A DNA stretch of 64,000 nucleotides, from the NCBI RefSeq assembly GCF_024139115.2, contig NC_085139.1:254358067-254422066 (forward strand), given 5' to 3'. Position 1 is the stretch's first letter, and each line of letters begins with the position of its first letter. This document shows positions 33,964 to 44,526 of the stretch, in pieces. Below the pieces are notes generated by a model. It did no database searches. It saw only the letters and a program-made list of their open reading frames with translations, and was not told the origin of the DNA. A program made the translations under genes and the position numbers. The stretch comes from Armigeres subalbatus (taxonomy: Eukaryota; Arthropoda; Insecta; Diptera; Culicidae).

Positions 33964-35919
33964 AATATTGTATCACATTTTTGATTCTGCGCCTTATATG
34001 TCTATTTTAGAAAGCATGAGATCATAATTGTTTTCCACAAAAACTCAAGAAAACTTGAAATTTTTTAATAATTGCTCATTTGCTAAGAAATTTGATTGAT
34101 AAAATCAGGATTTGTTTGAAATTCTTCGGTCATCTAAGCATGCTAAAGTTTTCGAGCCAAATAGATCATCATACGTTGATATAATTTAAAAAGATTGCCA
34201 AATTAACAAAGGCTTAGTTTTATGTTCTTGACAAATAATCATGTTCAGAATAAAATTCTGATAATGAACACAATCCTGAGACCTATAACGTCCTGTAAAA
34301 ATTTTCAACTACACAGTAAACAATATATTATGTATCTGATTCTGTTATAAATTTCTAACAGAATATGTTATCTTTGTGATAAAACTGTAGCATAATTTGA
34401 AATCTTTTTGTTTAAAGTAGTGTTATTTTTTATATAAATTTAGATCTTTTAACAACATCCTGCATCAAATTTGTAACAAATTTTGTTGAAGAAATTTGCA
34501 ACATAATAACGTATGTTGATATAATTTTGATATGGCCTTTATCATGTGGCATAGCCCCCGAATCAGTTTATTATCGCAACAGATTCCTAAAAACGTCTCT
34601 CACGGTATACCACCTATCTAGAGAGTATAGAGACATAAAAGTGAAAGATTTTATCTTTCTCCTTTGGATTCAAACCCTGTGGTTTTCAAAAATAAAAAAA
34701 AATGTTTTTTGGTCCTGAATTATTCGAAATTCAAAAACCTGAAACCAAAACCAGATTTAACAGATTTGAAAAGAGAGAAGATGAATAAAAATTCATTATC
34801 TGTAGTTAAGCTCAGACAGCTAGATATGTGCAATACTTATGCGAAGTAGCAAAAATTCTAGGGGGGCTATTTGGGTCCTAGTTGGGCCTATAGCCCCTCA
34901 TATCCCCCCTGTAGTTACGCCAATGGATAAAACTAATGTCTGCATCGAAGAGCACAAAATTATTTAGTGCGGAATTGATCGTGTTGTAGAAGATTATCAA
35001 ACGAAGCACATTGATCTTGCGTTGGATTGATTTGAAACACAGTTTTCATCTTCTTGTTTTCAAAATAATTTCGTTTACAATAAATATTTTGTCGCTTACC
35101 AAGGGGTTTCACATGAATTACCTTCTCAACTAACCAACGATTCCTTTTCCGTAGCGCTCACGGAGATACAGAGCATACCTCGGTCTCTTAAAACAATGAG
35201 TGTTAAACTAATTTTACTCTCCTAATACGAAATTGACTATAAGCACCGTTATTTACCAGTATCGTTATTGTTCATGAATTGAAAACTCCGAAGCAAGTAT
35301 ACAATAAGAATAACTTCTTTGTATCCCAAGAATATTATTTTTATATATTTGCTGTTTCTCGACCAATCATGATTAGCAACTACGACGTGTACATTTAAGG
35401 AACGTTATTAAGCTCTTCTTCGACTATTTGCACAATATGTGAGGAACATTGCAGATTTGTGGGCATTTCTAGATCTACGCATGAAATTTGCAAAAAAAAA
35501 ATCCAGAACGGGTTGAAAGATCATTAAAATTGCTGAAAATTCTTTACTTATGATTGCTTTCAGCACATACTGACCATAACAGCTGTTCTCATCTGACAAG
35601 GACACACACACAATAGATCAGTTTGCCGAGCTGACTGTGAATTGCACATGATTCTTCTAGTGAGCAAATGTATGCTATATATGTAGACGAGGAATAAGAA
35701 GGAATAAATTTTGGCAGACACACCCTTTTCAAATGTTGATCTAGTAATATTAATTCTATATCTGCGTATACGCCTGACAGATGTGGATACATACTTAAGT
35801 ATCCCACTAAATAAAAAAATAAATCTAAGCATTCATTTTCAAATTTTGACTAAGTCAATACTGTAAAACCACGCTGACAAGATAATATGAAGCATGCTTA
35901 AGCATAATTACATAATTCT

Positions 35920-36502
35920 TAGGGTATGTGCACAAATTACGTAACGCTTCTGGGGGGAGGGGGGAGGTCCAATATGCGTTATACTTTGTTACACTACAAG
36001 GTGGGGGAGGGGGTGGGTCCTATCAAATGTTACGCATAACGCGAATAAAAATAAAAATTTATTTGAATGTCTTTTTTTAAATCACTGATTGAAGTAATTG
36101 CTGTTTATCGTTATCGTATATTAGTCATAATCGAAATCAAGCATGCTGACATAGCGGGACTAATATGCGTAAAAATACAAAGCGAATATTGTATTAAAAC
36201 CACCACAGTTCTGCAAAACTATGTAAATGGTTATGATCGCAAATTCTATTTTCGTTTCTACTAGCTGCATTCTTGAAATCTTTGATTTTTGATTATGTGC
36301 CGTCCGTATTCTAACAGTGTTAAAAAAATACCAAAACCCAAATGCTTCACAGAAGGGAAAAAATCTGCCTTTAAAATTTTCACAGTTACGCGTTACATGG
36401 GGGAGGGAGGGGGTACCAAAAATGTTACTTTTTGTTACGAGGGGGAGGGAGGGAGTCAAAAACTCGGATTTTTGCGTTACGTAATTTGTGAACAGACCCT
36501 TA
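35920..36502. mobile_element. hAT-type MITE with G-rich subterminal tracts
   Basis: Ends TTAGGGTATGTGCACAAATT and (inverted) TTAAGGGTCTGTTCACAAAT, both continuing ACGTAACGC. G-runs (GGGGGGAGGGGGGAGG near 35,951; GGGGGAGGGAGGGGG near 36,400) lie inside each end. Sequences of the 'TGTTCACAAATTACGTAACGC' type are common in insects. The target duplication is not clear. Confidence 0.7.
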
Positions 36503-37339
36503 AGTGAACTAAGGTTTTAAGCGAAATTTGAATCCGTATATGAAAAATCCCACAATTTCTTTATTTTTATATACTTTATATAAAACTGATATAAAATTGA
36601 TCAGATTCAGGAGCACACGCTCCACGATGAATTCCTATAAAGGGGGACAAATGCTGGGGTATTGCCTTATCGCCAATGGTATATGCGGCGAGAATGTGGC
36701 GATTTATCACAGATTGCCTCATAAGTTATTATAACTCTTTTGGTCGCAAAACAATTATTCGATTCCGAAAAAGATAAATCAGAATTGCGTACGTTATGTA
36801 AAACCAATTCAATAAAAATTCCGCGGAAAAAAATCAAAATTTCGTTTCGTTTCGAAAAATTTCGAATTAAATGAACCTCGATTTCGTATCGTTTCGAAGT
36901 CTCGAAAGAAATCTATATTTCGTTTCGTTTCGATCCGAATCAACATAGACATTTTAAATTTCGTTTCGTTTCGTTTCGTTAGGAAAAAGTGTGTTATCGC
37001 ATACCCTTATCCTGTACGGCCATGAATCATTGACGTTTAAAGAAGCAGATTATCGAATTCTCGAAGTGTTTAAGTTGGAAATACTGCGCTCAATACTTGG
37101 CAGCGAGGTGGAAAATGGTAAATGGCGCAGACGAATGAATGAATCACGAGTTAAACCAAGTATACGAAAATGCGGACATAGGCAGGTTGATAAAATAAGG
37201 CAGATTACAGTGGGTTGGACATGTAGTGCGCATGCAAGAAGGGAGACCAGCAAAATAACTTGCAGAGAACCTGGAAGAGGACGTTGGCTGTGGGGTGTGC
37301 AATCGAGGAAGATGCGAAAGCAGCCGCTGATGCATTTTG

Positions 37340-37720
37340 GAAATACTGTTAGGAATTCCTTTGAAAACGTCTGTGGGTATTTCCTCAAAACTTTCTTAAG
37401 AGGTCCCTACTACACTTTCCAGCACTACTTCAGGAATTCTCTCGAATTCTTTTCTTTTAGGAATTCCTTCGAAAAATAGTTCATTCTTTAATAAATTTCC
37501 GAATGAATTCCTGTAGGAATATTGAATGTTTTACTAAAGGAATTTCATAAAGAGAACCTGAATGTATTATGCAGAAATTGTCATAGGATTTTACGAAGGA
37601 ATTCAAAATGAAATTTCCTGAGAAATGCCTGTAGGAATTAAAAAAAAAGTTTCCTCCAGAAATTCTTGAAGAAACTCCACCAAGAACTTTGTTGGCATAT
37701 TTAACCAAATTTCAGGAAAA
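37340..37720. repeat. Degenerate AATTCC/GGAATT repeat block
   Basis: Follows the old RTE fragment directly, so the RTE relic was once bracketed by AATTCC repeats on both sides (compare 30,640-32,335). Confidence 0.7.
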
Positions 37721-38585
37721 ATATTAAAAAATATTTTCTAAAATTTGGATATTTTGAGATCAAAACGACTGAAGTGTATCAAAATCCTGAATTGGAAATA
37801 ACTTTTGAAAAAAGTTATTAACAAATTAGTTCTATGACACTGAAATCTAATTCTTTACACTTAGGGGTCACGAAAAAGAGAAGCAGGATTTATTGTTAAA
37901 ATTTGATTAATCAAAATCAATGAATAACAAAATAGTGGTAATTCAAATAACATTTTGAAATCAGGTATTGATTAGCATCGCCGGCAATTGACTATTTTGA
38001 ATGTGCTGTTTGATGATCGGCAAACGCAGAATATTGCAATTTTAATCTACTGAAGTCGGTTTTCATACGGGCAATTGCTTACACGGCATCTGGAAGAGAA
38101 ATTAATATTCTTTATTATGTCAAAAAATTTAGGATATGTTATTTTTATATCTCAAGTTTCACCAATTTTACAAAAAACATGTTTTTTCAAATAAATTGAT
38201 ATAACTCGAAAACGGAAGAAGATACAGACTATATTCTTATAGCAAAACACGCGTTTTAAAAAGCCTCAAAAGTTTTCAGAAGATGACATCCATAACATGT
38301 CAATATTCTGAGAAATAAAAAAATATTTTCTATTTTTTTTATATGATGGGCCACCCTATTTTTTGGTAGAACCATAATGATGGCCTTACTATTTCGAACA
38401 ATTTTGTAGAACAACAGTTTTTTCTAAAAAATATAGTTTTGGCGTAAAATGCATCTTTCCGCGTAAATCCGAATCCTGGACCATAGAGCACTGTTTGTTT
38501 GAGAAGATTTCGCTTTTTCCTTTCTAGGAAATCGTAGCGTGCCGCGAATTAACACAGACGTCAACAAATTTTGTTGTTCATTTTT
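37721..38585. other. AT-rich DNA, nothing recognised
   Basis: Low-complexity AT-rich sequence with no open frame of note and no inverted ends that I can pair. It may belong to an unrecognised non-coding repeat. Confidence 0.5.
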
Positions 38586-38930
38586 GTCAATCTATTTGGT
38601 CGGGGTTCAGAGAAAACCGCACCTTCTTCTACCGCCTCGATTTCGTTACCACCGATGCAAACTCGAGGTGGGTGGCTCACATTGTCTTCTCTTGAACCCC
38701 TTCTTCGACGTGTTGATGACTAGTCCAATCCGCTTAGCTTCCCTCTTCAGTCTGATGTAAGCTTCCTCCATCTTCTCAAAGTTACGTGCCATAATATCTA
38801 TGTCGTCGGCGAAGCAAAATAGCTGGACGGCCATATTGAAAATTGTACCACTCGTGTTAATCCCTGCTCTTCGTATTACCCCTTCCAAAGCGATGTTGAA
38901 TAGCAGACATGAATGACCATTGTGGTAGTC

Positions 38931-39098
38931 ACGTGTGGTCATCACGCGAGTGTATAAAAGACTAGCAGCTTGATTGACTGAGCTGTATAGCAAGCACTCA
39001 CTATCGCACCGCTGGTCACCGGTCAACCAGTGTGCCGCATACAGATGCAATATAGTATGCGTACAGTCCGAACCGCAACTAATAAGTATGAACATCCA
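38931..39098 (-). mobile_element. Possible solo-LTR-like insert in RTE RT
   Basis: A foreign 168-bp stretch on the minus strand begins TGGATGTTCATAC and ends CTACCACA (TG...CA), with CTTTTATAC as a TATA-like string. It interrupts RTE coding DNA, and a small part of RT is missing around it. No exact target duplication is present, so the solo-LTR reading is tentative. Confidence 0.4.
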
Positions 39099-39492
39099 GA
39101 TGACTAAAGATGACGGCTTTGAAATCGATTAATAAATGATGTGTGGGCACGTTGCATTCGCGGCATTTCTGCAGTACTTGGCGAATGACAAACACCTGGT
39201 CCGTGGTGGAGCGTTCGCCCATAAAACCCGCCTGGTACTGCCCCACGAGCTCCCTTGCAATTGATGCTAGTCGACGGCATAAAATTTGGGAGAGTACCTT
39301 GTAGGCGGCGTTCAGCAATGTGATTGCGTGGTAGTTACTACAATCCAGCTTATCGCCCTTTTTGTAGATGGGATACACGACACCTTCCATCCACTCCTGC
39401 GGCAAAACTTCCTCCTCCTAAATCTTGGTAATGACCCAGTGCAGCGCTCTAGCCAGTGCCTCACCACCGTGTTTAAATAGCTCTCCTGGTAG

Positions 39493-40020
39493 TTGGTCAA
39501 CTCCAGGGGCTTTGTTGTTCTCCAGCCGGCCAATCTCCTCTTTTATTTCCTGAAGATCCGGAGCCGGTAGAATTATGTCCTGCGCGCGTTCCCCCAGGTC
39601 CATCGCCATACCGCCATCTTCGTCTGCCACATCGCTATTCAGGTGTTCTTCGTAGTGCTGCCGCCACCTTTGATCACCTCACGCTCGTTCGTAAGAAGGT
39701 TCCCGTTTATGTCCTTACACATATCAGGCTGTGGTACGTGGCCCTTACGTGAACGGTTCAACTTCTCATAGAACTTTCGTGCGTTATTAGCGCGGTACAG
39801 TTCCTCCGTCTCTTCACGGTCTCGATCTTCCTGCTGGCGCTTTTTCCTCCGGAAAATCGAGTTTTGTCTGTTCCGCGCCCGTTTGTATTGTGCCTCGTTG
39901 GCCCTCGTGCGGTGTTGCAGCAATCTCGCCCATGCTGCATTCTTCTCCTCAACTAACTGCTCACATTCGCCGTCATACCAGTCGTTTCTCTGATCCGGAG
40001 CCACCGTGCCTAGTGCAGCG
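39493..40020 (-). repeat. Inverted duplication X, left copy
   Basis: 528 bases nearly identical (about 99% by eye) to 53,143-53,671 in the opposite orientation. Both are the RTE pre-RT segment ending GGAGTTGACCAA. This is the shorter of two duplications that flank the inverted block. Confidence 0.92.
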
Positions 40021-40420
40021 ATGTCCATTCAAAAGGAGATGTTTTGATTTGTCGTAGCTTTGTTGTAATCTGTCCCATGTAGTGGACCATGAGTTCCACA
40101 GTGAATGACGCACCAGTCGTTTGAAATCAGGGTAGGGAATGTGAGGAGTTACTTCAAATGTGCGACTTGCTGTAGCTTGCTTGGCAAGTAGATCAGCACC
40201 AACATGAGCTGGTATCCAACAAAGATGCGTGTTACCTTTACTTCTCGCTAGACTTCGTCGAATTTGAGTATTCCACGGATGATTAAGATTTGTACCGTGG
40301 ATAGTGTGTGGTACTAGCCGAGATACTAGTGAACATTGTGACGTACGGTGAATAAAGCATGACTAAGAGCAAGATTATCGGTGGTGAGTTTAAGCAGTTT
40401 GACAGCGCAGTATCATTACT
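40021..40420 (-). pseudogene. I-like element RNase H fragment, truncated
   Basis: Reverse complement of 56,140-56,542. On the minus strand it encodes the RNase H segment THLCWIPAHVGADLLAKQA and is cut at 40,021, where it meets RTE sequence. The 3' remainder is present only in the right copy. The upstream part has stops. Confidence 0.75.
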
Positions 40421-40942
40421 TGACACTTTACCGGTCGCTACTAAACGCGCTGCTATAACAGTAGCGCGACTGACAGGTGACCAAATTTGGTAGCGTGATA
40501 AGAGCGCTGCTATTTGATGAACTGTCAACTGTCAAACGTCACCGGTACGGAATACAGCAACCAAATTGAGAGCCGAAAATAGTGACCGATACGGAAACGA
40601 GTGACGAAACTGAAATGAAAGCGCTGCGCGGGTGATTAAAATGCTCGCGACCGATAATGATGCTCTAACCTGCATGCACACACTCACCGTGAGACTCTTC
40701 CCAATCATCCAAGTAGCCACGATGCTACCTCACCACAATCAGTTTGGAATGTCAAACGGACTGGACGACCAGAAACAGTGGCTGCTTGGAGTGATCTCTT
40801 TCCGCCAGTATTTTAAGTCTTCACAATGGCGATCCTGCCAGGTCTTGCTGTATTTCCACGATTTTCATAATCTAAAAAAAGAAAATTTGCTGGGCAAAAA
40901 GGGATCACTCTGAGCACAAAATGGAAACAGTGTTTGTGTTAG
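40421..40942. other. Unassigned segment within duplication Y
   Basis: Contains dense CGCGAC/GCGCTG-type motifs (40,430-40,640) and open frames up to 93 codons, with no recognisable protein. The same sequence occurs inverted at 55,621-56,140. It may be the 5' side of an unidentified element or ordinary host DNA captured with the duplication. Confidence 0.5.
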
Positions 40943-41671
40943 TCAGACCGCATCGTACTTTCGTGCTGTGCGGTTCTTTCTCTCTTTGCGGAAGGAAGTT
41001 TTTAATACTACCCGAAGCTATTTTAATTTCAACAGTGCTTCTCAGCGCTATTTGTAACCACTGATCCCGTTACGATCTTTGCAAGGACCCGTGCCTTCGT
41101 TTTACGTTGGACCCGTTTGCGGAAGTAAAATTACGACAAGCGGTGGTAATCATGCAGGGACCCCGTTCTGGGAAAAAACGTCTTAGAAGGTCACATCTCC
41201 ACGCTCAGCAATGAGCATTAATAAAAACAAGAGGAAGGGGAAGTCTCTGAATTCCCCACTTCCTTCAAAGAAACAAGGTTTCAAGACCGTCCTGCCCAAG
41301 CGCGGAAAAAATAGAAGGAAGCTGGAGACTTCAGATATTTCTTCTAAATCTAATGTTGACATTGTTTCTTCTCCTATCGAACTGAGCAATCAGTTCGATT
41401 TGATAATGATGAAATTGAGCAAATCGAATATACCTTTAGCCCAGGTGATTCGATTCATGCGAAGAAACAAAGGATTCCGCCAATTGTGGTATCTGTTGCC
41501 GAGTTTTCTGGCTTTCGGAATGAAATCTTGAGTAACCTTCAGGGGATCAAGGTCTCATTTCAGATTGCTAGGAAGGGTGACTGCCGCGTTTTGCCGGGAT
41601 CCTTTGACGATCGCAAACGTCTTCTTCAGTATTTAACTGAGAAGCGCCATAAATTCTTCACATACGACGAC
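40943..41671 (+). mobile_element. Jockey 5' fragment (5' UTR and ORF1 N-terminus)
   Basis: Starts at the same base as the Jockey copy at 10,947 and encodes the ORF1 start MSINKNKRKGKSLNSPLPSK at 41,211. A frameshift near 41,500 shifts it into the frame of NEILSNLQGIKVSFQIARKG. It stops within HKFFTYDD at 41,671, where RTE 5' sequence begins. The rest of Jockey is not present here. Confidence 0.9.
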
Positions 41672-42960
41672 AGCAGGGGGCAGCAGGGACTATGTCCAAG
41701 GGCTTGACGATCCCTCCCCAGGCCATCTGCGAGTTGTGGCGCCTGCCTAGGATGTGGTGGGGTTTGACAGTGGGCCCTATTAAACCCCTATAAAAGCTGC
41801 ATGTATCCGCAAGTAGGCTCCGCCAAAGCGACCGTGTGCCGCTCAAAGCGCACAAGCCCAAGTCCTGGTGTTAGGTGGGACGCTAAACAGCCCTGACACG
41901 ACGGCCCTCCGACGAGACAGGAGGTTTGCGCAGGCCCAATAAGCCGCCTTTAAAAACAACTATTAAGGTTCCCCCAAACACACGCGATGCGACAGTCGCG
42001 ACGCGATTCTATCGCTTGGCGACAGCGATTCTGTCGTCGGTAATATGGAAGCGTAAATACCACATTGCCTGCAGCGACCCAACGATAGAATCGCAGCGAC
42101 TAGTTGTCGCCGTCGCGGCGATGAAATCGCTTAGGTCTGGGGGAGCCTTTAAGAACGACATAGAAGATAATACGACTCGATACAATCGGCAACGACCTAG
42201 GCGACGAATAAAGGATCACGATTGGAAGCTTGGAACATGGAACTGTAAGTCGCTAGGCTTCGCAGATTGCGACAGGATAATCTACGATGAATTACATCCC
42301 CGCAACTTCGATGTCGTAGCGCTGCAGGAAATCTGCTGGACAGGACAGAAAGTGTGGAATAGCGGGCATCGAGCGGCTACCTTCTACCAAAGCTGTGGCA
42401 CCACCAACGAGCTGAGAACCGGCTTCATAGTGCTGGGAAAGATGCGCCAACGCGTGATTGGGTGGCAGCCAATCAACGCAAGGATGTGCAAGCTGAGGAT
42501 AAAAGGCCGTTTCTTCAACTATAGCATCATAAACGTGCACTGCCCACACGAAGGGAGATCCGACGACGAGAAAGAAGCGTTCTATGCGCAGCTGGAGCAG
42601 ACATACGATGGATGCCCACTGCGGGACGTCAAAATCGTCATCGGTGACATGAACGCTCAGGTAGGAAGGGAGGAAATGTATAGACCGGTCATCGGACTGG
42701 ATAGTCTGCATACCGTATCGAACAACAACGGCCAACGATGCATAAACTTTGCAGCCTCCCGCGGAATGGTAGTCCGAAGCACTTTCTTCCCCCGCAAGAA
42801 TATCCACAAGGCCACATGGAGATCGCCTAATCAAGAAACGGAAAACCAAATCGACCACGTTTAAAACGACGGTAAATTCTTCTCCGACATCACGAACGTA
42901 CGCACTTACCGCAGTGCGAATATTGAATCCGACCACTACCTCGTTGCAGTATGTCTGCGC
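41672..42960 (+). pseudogene. RTE (JAM1-like) 5' UTR and APE endonuclease
   Basis: 5' UTR from GGGGGCAGCAGGGACTATGT to about 42,120; a 312-codon frame runs 41,926-42,864. Endonuclease landmarks are WKLGTWNCKSLG, VVALQEICWTGQ (Glu), VIGDMNAQVGRE (Asp/Asn) and ENQIDHV near the end. A stop follows DHV, and after it NIESDHYLVAVCLR (catalytic His region) continues to 42,960. There the hAT element interrupts; the same frame resumes at 52,946. The last 423 bases are not part of the duplicated arm. Confidence 0.9.
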
Positions 42961-42971
42961 CAGGCATTGAA

Positions 42972-43984
42972 AAAAATCAGTTCGTGAGTAAAAATCGGTC
43001 CATTTTAGGTTTATTTGATGATCAATAGAATGGTAGGCGTTGAGCAATCTGACTCACTGAATAATGACGTTCATCGCCCAGAAACCATTTGATCATCATC
43101 GCTCTTTATCCAAAACTTGCTGAGTGAAGAAAATCACCTACGGGAATGAAGTGAACAATTTTGAAAGTGTATGGGAAATACGGTTTTCAGATTTTGAATA
43201 AATTATATTCATTAATAAAGAGCATTTATACCAAATGGGATTTTGCTTGCTCATGGTTTCTGCAGGATTGATGGTACTACAACATATTGATAATACTGAT
43301 CAGAGTGATTAAAGCTTGTTTTCTGAATCAAACAATTCACGAAATTCGGATTCAACTTTTTATTTATATAAAGTTATTTATGATACTGCATCCATAATAC
43401 AATATCAGTTTACAATAAAATATATCAATCGGCTTACGTTTTTCGAATATGAATTTGCTCCCACAATTCCCTGTTGCGGGATACGACGCCAGTATAGAAA
43501 CAAAATAAAGCGCGCATAGAAACACATAAACAAGCAATTATTAAAGTACACTCTATAATGTATGAAGATGTAGGTTTAATTTTCAACGAAATTCGTCATT
43601 AGGGAAACCTCAAAATGAATCAAAGCATTATCTACAGCCATATTTGCATTATTACAACATAATATAAATATTTTTCTATGAAATTTCATCAGGATAACCT
43701 ACCTTACATTCTAATGATTTGATTACATGCATTGGAAGCTATATGGGAAGTAAAAATAGATGATTGTATACAATTTTGTAAAAATAAACACGACAGTGTA
43801 CATTACAGGAATATTTTGGGGGGTCCCTAATAGGTAACAAGAACATCCCGAAACGGAACATGAAAATCCGTTGAAGTGTCGACTATAGGGAAGCAATTTC
43901 CTATTACGGACCCCTAGGGGGTCTACTATATGGCAAATTCAGTCAAACTTTGAAAAGTTAATTTCAACGAATAACGTCGTGTAT
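42972..43984. other. hAT left flank, non-coding
   Basis: About 1 kb of AT-rich DNA between the hAT left terminus and the nested fold-back element. No gene seen. It is the region 3' of the transposase gene in element orientation. Confidence 0.6.
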
Positions 43985-44166
43985 TTAACCTTAGTAAGAT
44001 GTTGGGGTCAATATGACCCAAAACGAAACTTCAAAGTAGAATAACTTTTTACCTGATAATCTGATCGTTCTGAAATTTCTTGACTTTTAATATTTTGTGG
44101 AAATGAAGCATCTGACATGAAAAAAGTATTTTAAGGTGCAACAGGAACGGCCCCACAAAAAAAGTT

Positions 44167-44526
44167 ACGAATAAGATATTAGGGTCATATTGACCCAGAA
44201 ATGTAAATGCTTATAAAACAGTCAAATTATAACCGAATTACAAAGTTTATATACCGTTCGAAAGATAAATTCATCAATTTTGTGGCTATGTGGTGATATG
44301 CTGGTTCTGGAGACAATGGCCACCGGGAAACGACTTCCACGGGGACCTTGTCGGTCATATAAGGGGAGCATAAAAATCGCTCCATATATGCCATTCGATC
44401 GCCAATTCTTCATAGATTCTCTTAAAACGGTAATGTATGGTCCATGAGAGGGCTTCCGACGAAAGTGGCCACTCCTGGTACATGCAAGGTGCCCCCGGGG
44501 AACCCGTAGGAGGGGACATTTCCGTT
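44167..44526 (-). repeat. Terminal inverted arm, left
   Basis: Near-perfect reverse complement of 49,457-49,817, including AATTGATGAATTTATCTT and CCTTGTCGGTCATATAAGGG in inverse order. Only a few substitutions, so the two arms are either young or kept alike by gene conversion. Confidence 0.92.

Larger units (their letters stand above)
32943..34925. mobile_element. 1,983-bp non-autonomous hAT-like element
   Basis: Termini CAGTGGCGTAACTA and (inverted) CATTGGCGTAACTA, with a perfect 8-bp duplication GATAAAAC (32,935-32,942; 34,926-34,933). A C/T-rich CCCCCC stretch lies just inside each end. CAGTGGCGTA-type ends are a familiar hAT signature. No transposase frame. It contains a MITE, a long palindrome and a small direct duplication. 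Confidence 0.88.
32425..37009. mobile_element. 4.6-kb element with TTTCG-rich ends and 8-bp TSD
   Basis: Perfect 8-bp duplication TCCTGTAC (32,417-32,424; 37,010-37,017). Imperfect terminal inverted repeats TAAGCATATGCGGTA and TAAGGGTATGCGATA. Just inside both ends lie long runs of TTTCGTTTCG/CGAAACGAAA-type repeats. 8-bp duplications and these ends fit the hAT superfamily. About half the length is a nested element (32,943-34,925) and a nested MITE (35,920-36,502). The remaining ~2.0 kb has no transposase I can recognise. Confidence 0.82.
32366..37335 (+). pseudogene. Old RTE reverse-transcriptase 3' fragment, split
   Basis: 32,366-32,424 encodes KLALYTSLIRPVVLY. Reading resumes at 37,010 with LILYGHESLTFKEADYRILE, then LEILRSILG and WRRRMNES, and later degraded GRL..VGHV-like residues to about 37,335. 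These are the C-terminal landmarks of RTE RTs, as at 7,120-7,618 but much more diverged. The halves were separated by the 4.6-kb element at 32,425-37,009. Frameshifts are numerous. Confidence 0.8.
38586..40020 (-). pseudogene. RTE (JAM1-like) pre-RT and reverse transcriptase
   Basis: Reading leftwards: VAPDQRNDWYDGECEQLVEE (pre-RT), IGRLENNKAPGVDQLPGEL, PQEWMEGVVYPIYKKGDKLD, YHAITLLNAAYKVLSQILCR, GFMGERSTTDQVF, LLIDFKA, then after a break LLFNIALEGVIRRAG, the catalytic FCFADDIDIM, and a tail that stops near 38,586, so the 3' end is missing. The order is canonical for RTE. Between DFKA and LLFN a 168-bp LTR-like insert (38,931-39,098) replaces the QGD motif region. Frameshifts lie near 39,405, 39,640 and 39,100. 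At 40,020 it joins abruptly to an I-like fragment; this is an inversion breakpoint. Confidence 0.88.
40021..42537 (+). repeat. Inverted duplication Y, left copy
   Basis: 2,517 bases nearly identical (about 98-99% by eye) to the reverse complement of 53,672-56,542. Contents in order: I-like RNase H fragment (antisense), ~500 bases of unassigned DNA, Jockey 5' fragment, RTE 5' UTR and the first part of the RTE endonuclease. Confidence 0.93.

Noticed and set aside
42292..43047. 251-codon minus-strand frame
   Set aside because: It is the antisense shadow of the RTE endonuclease frame.
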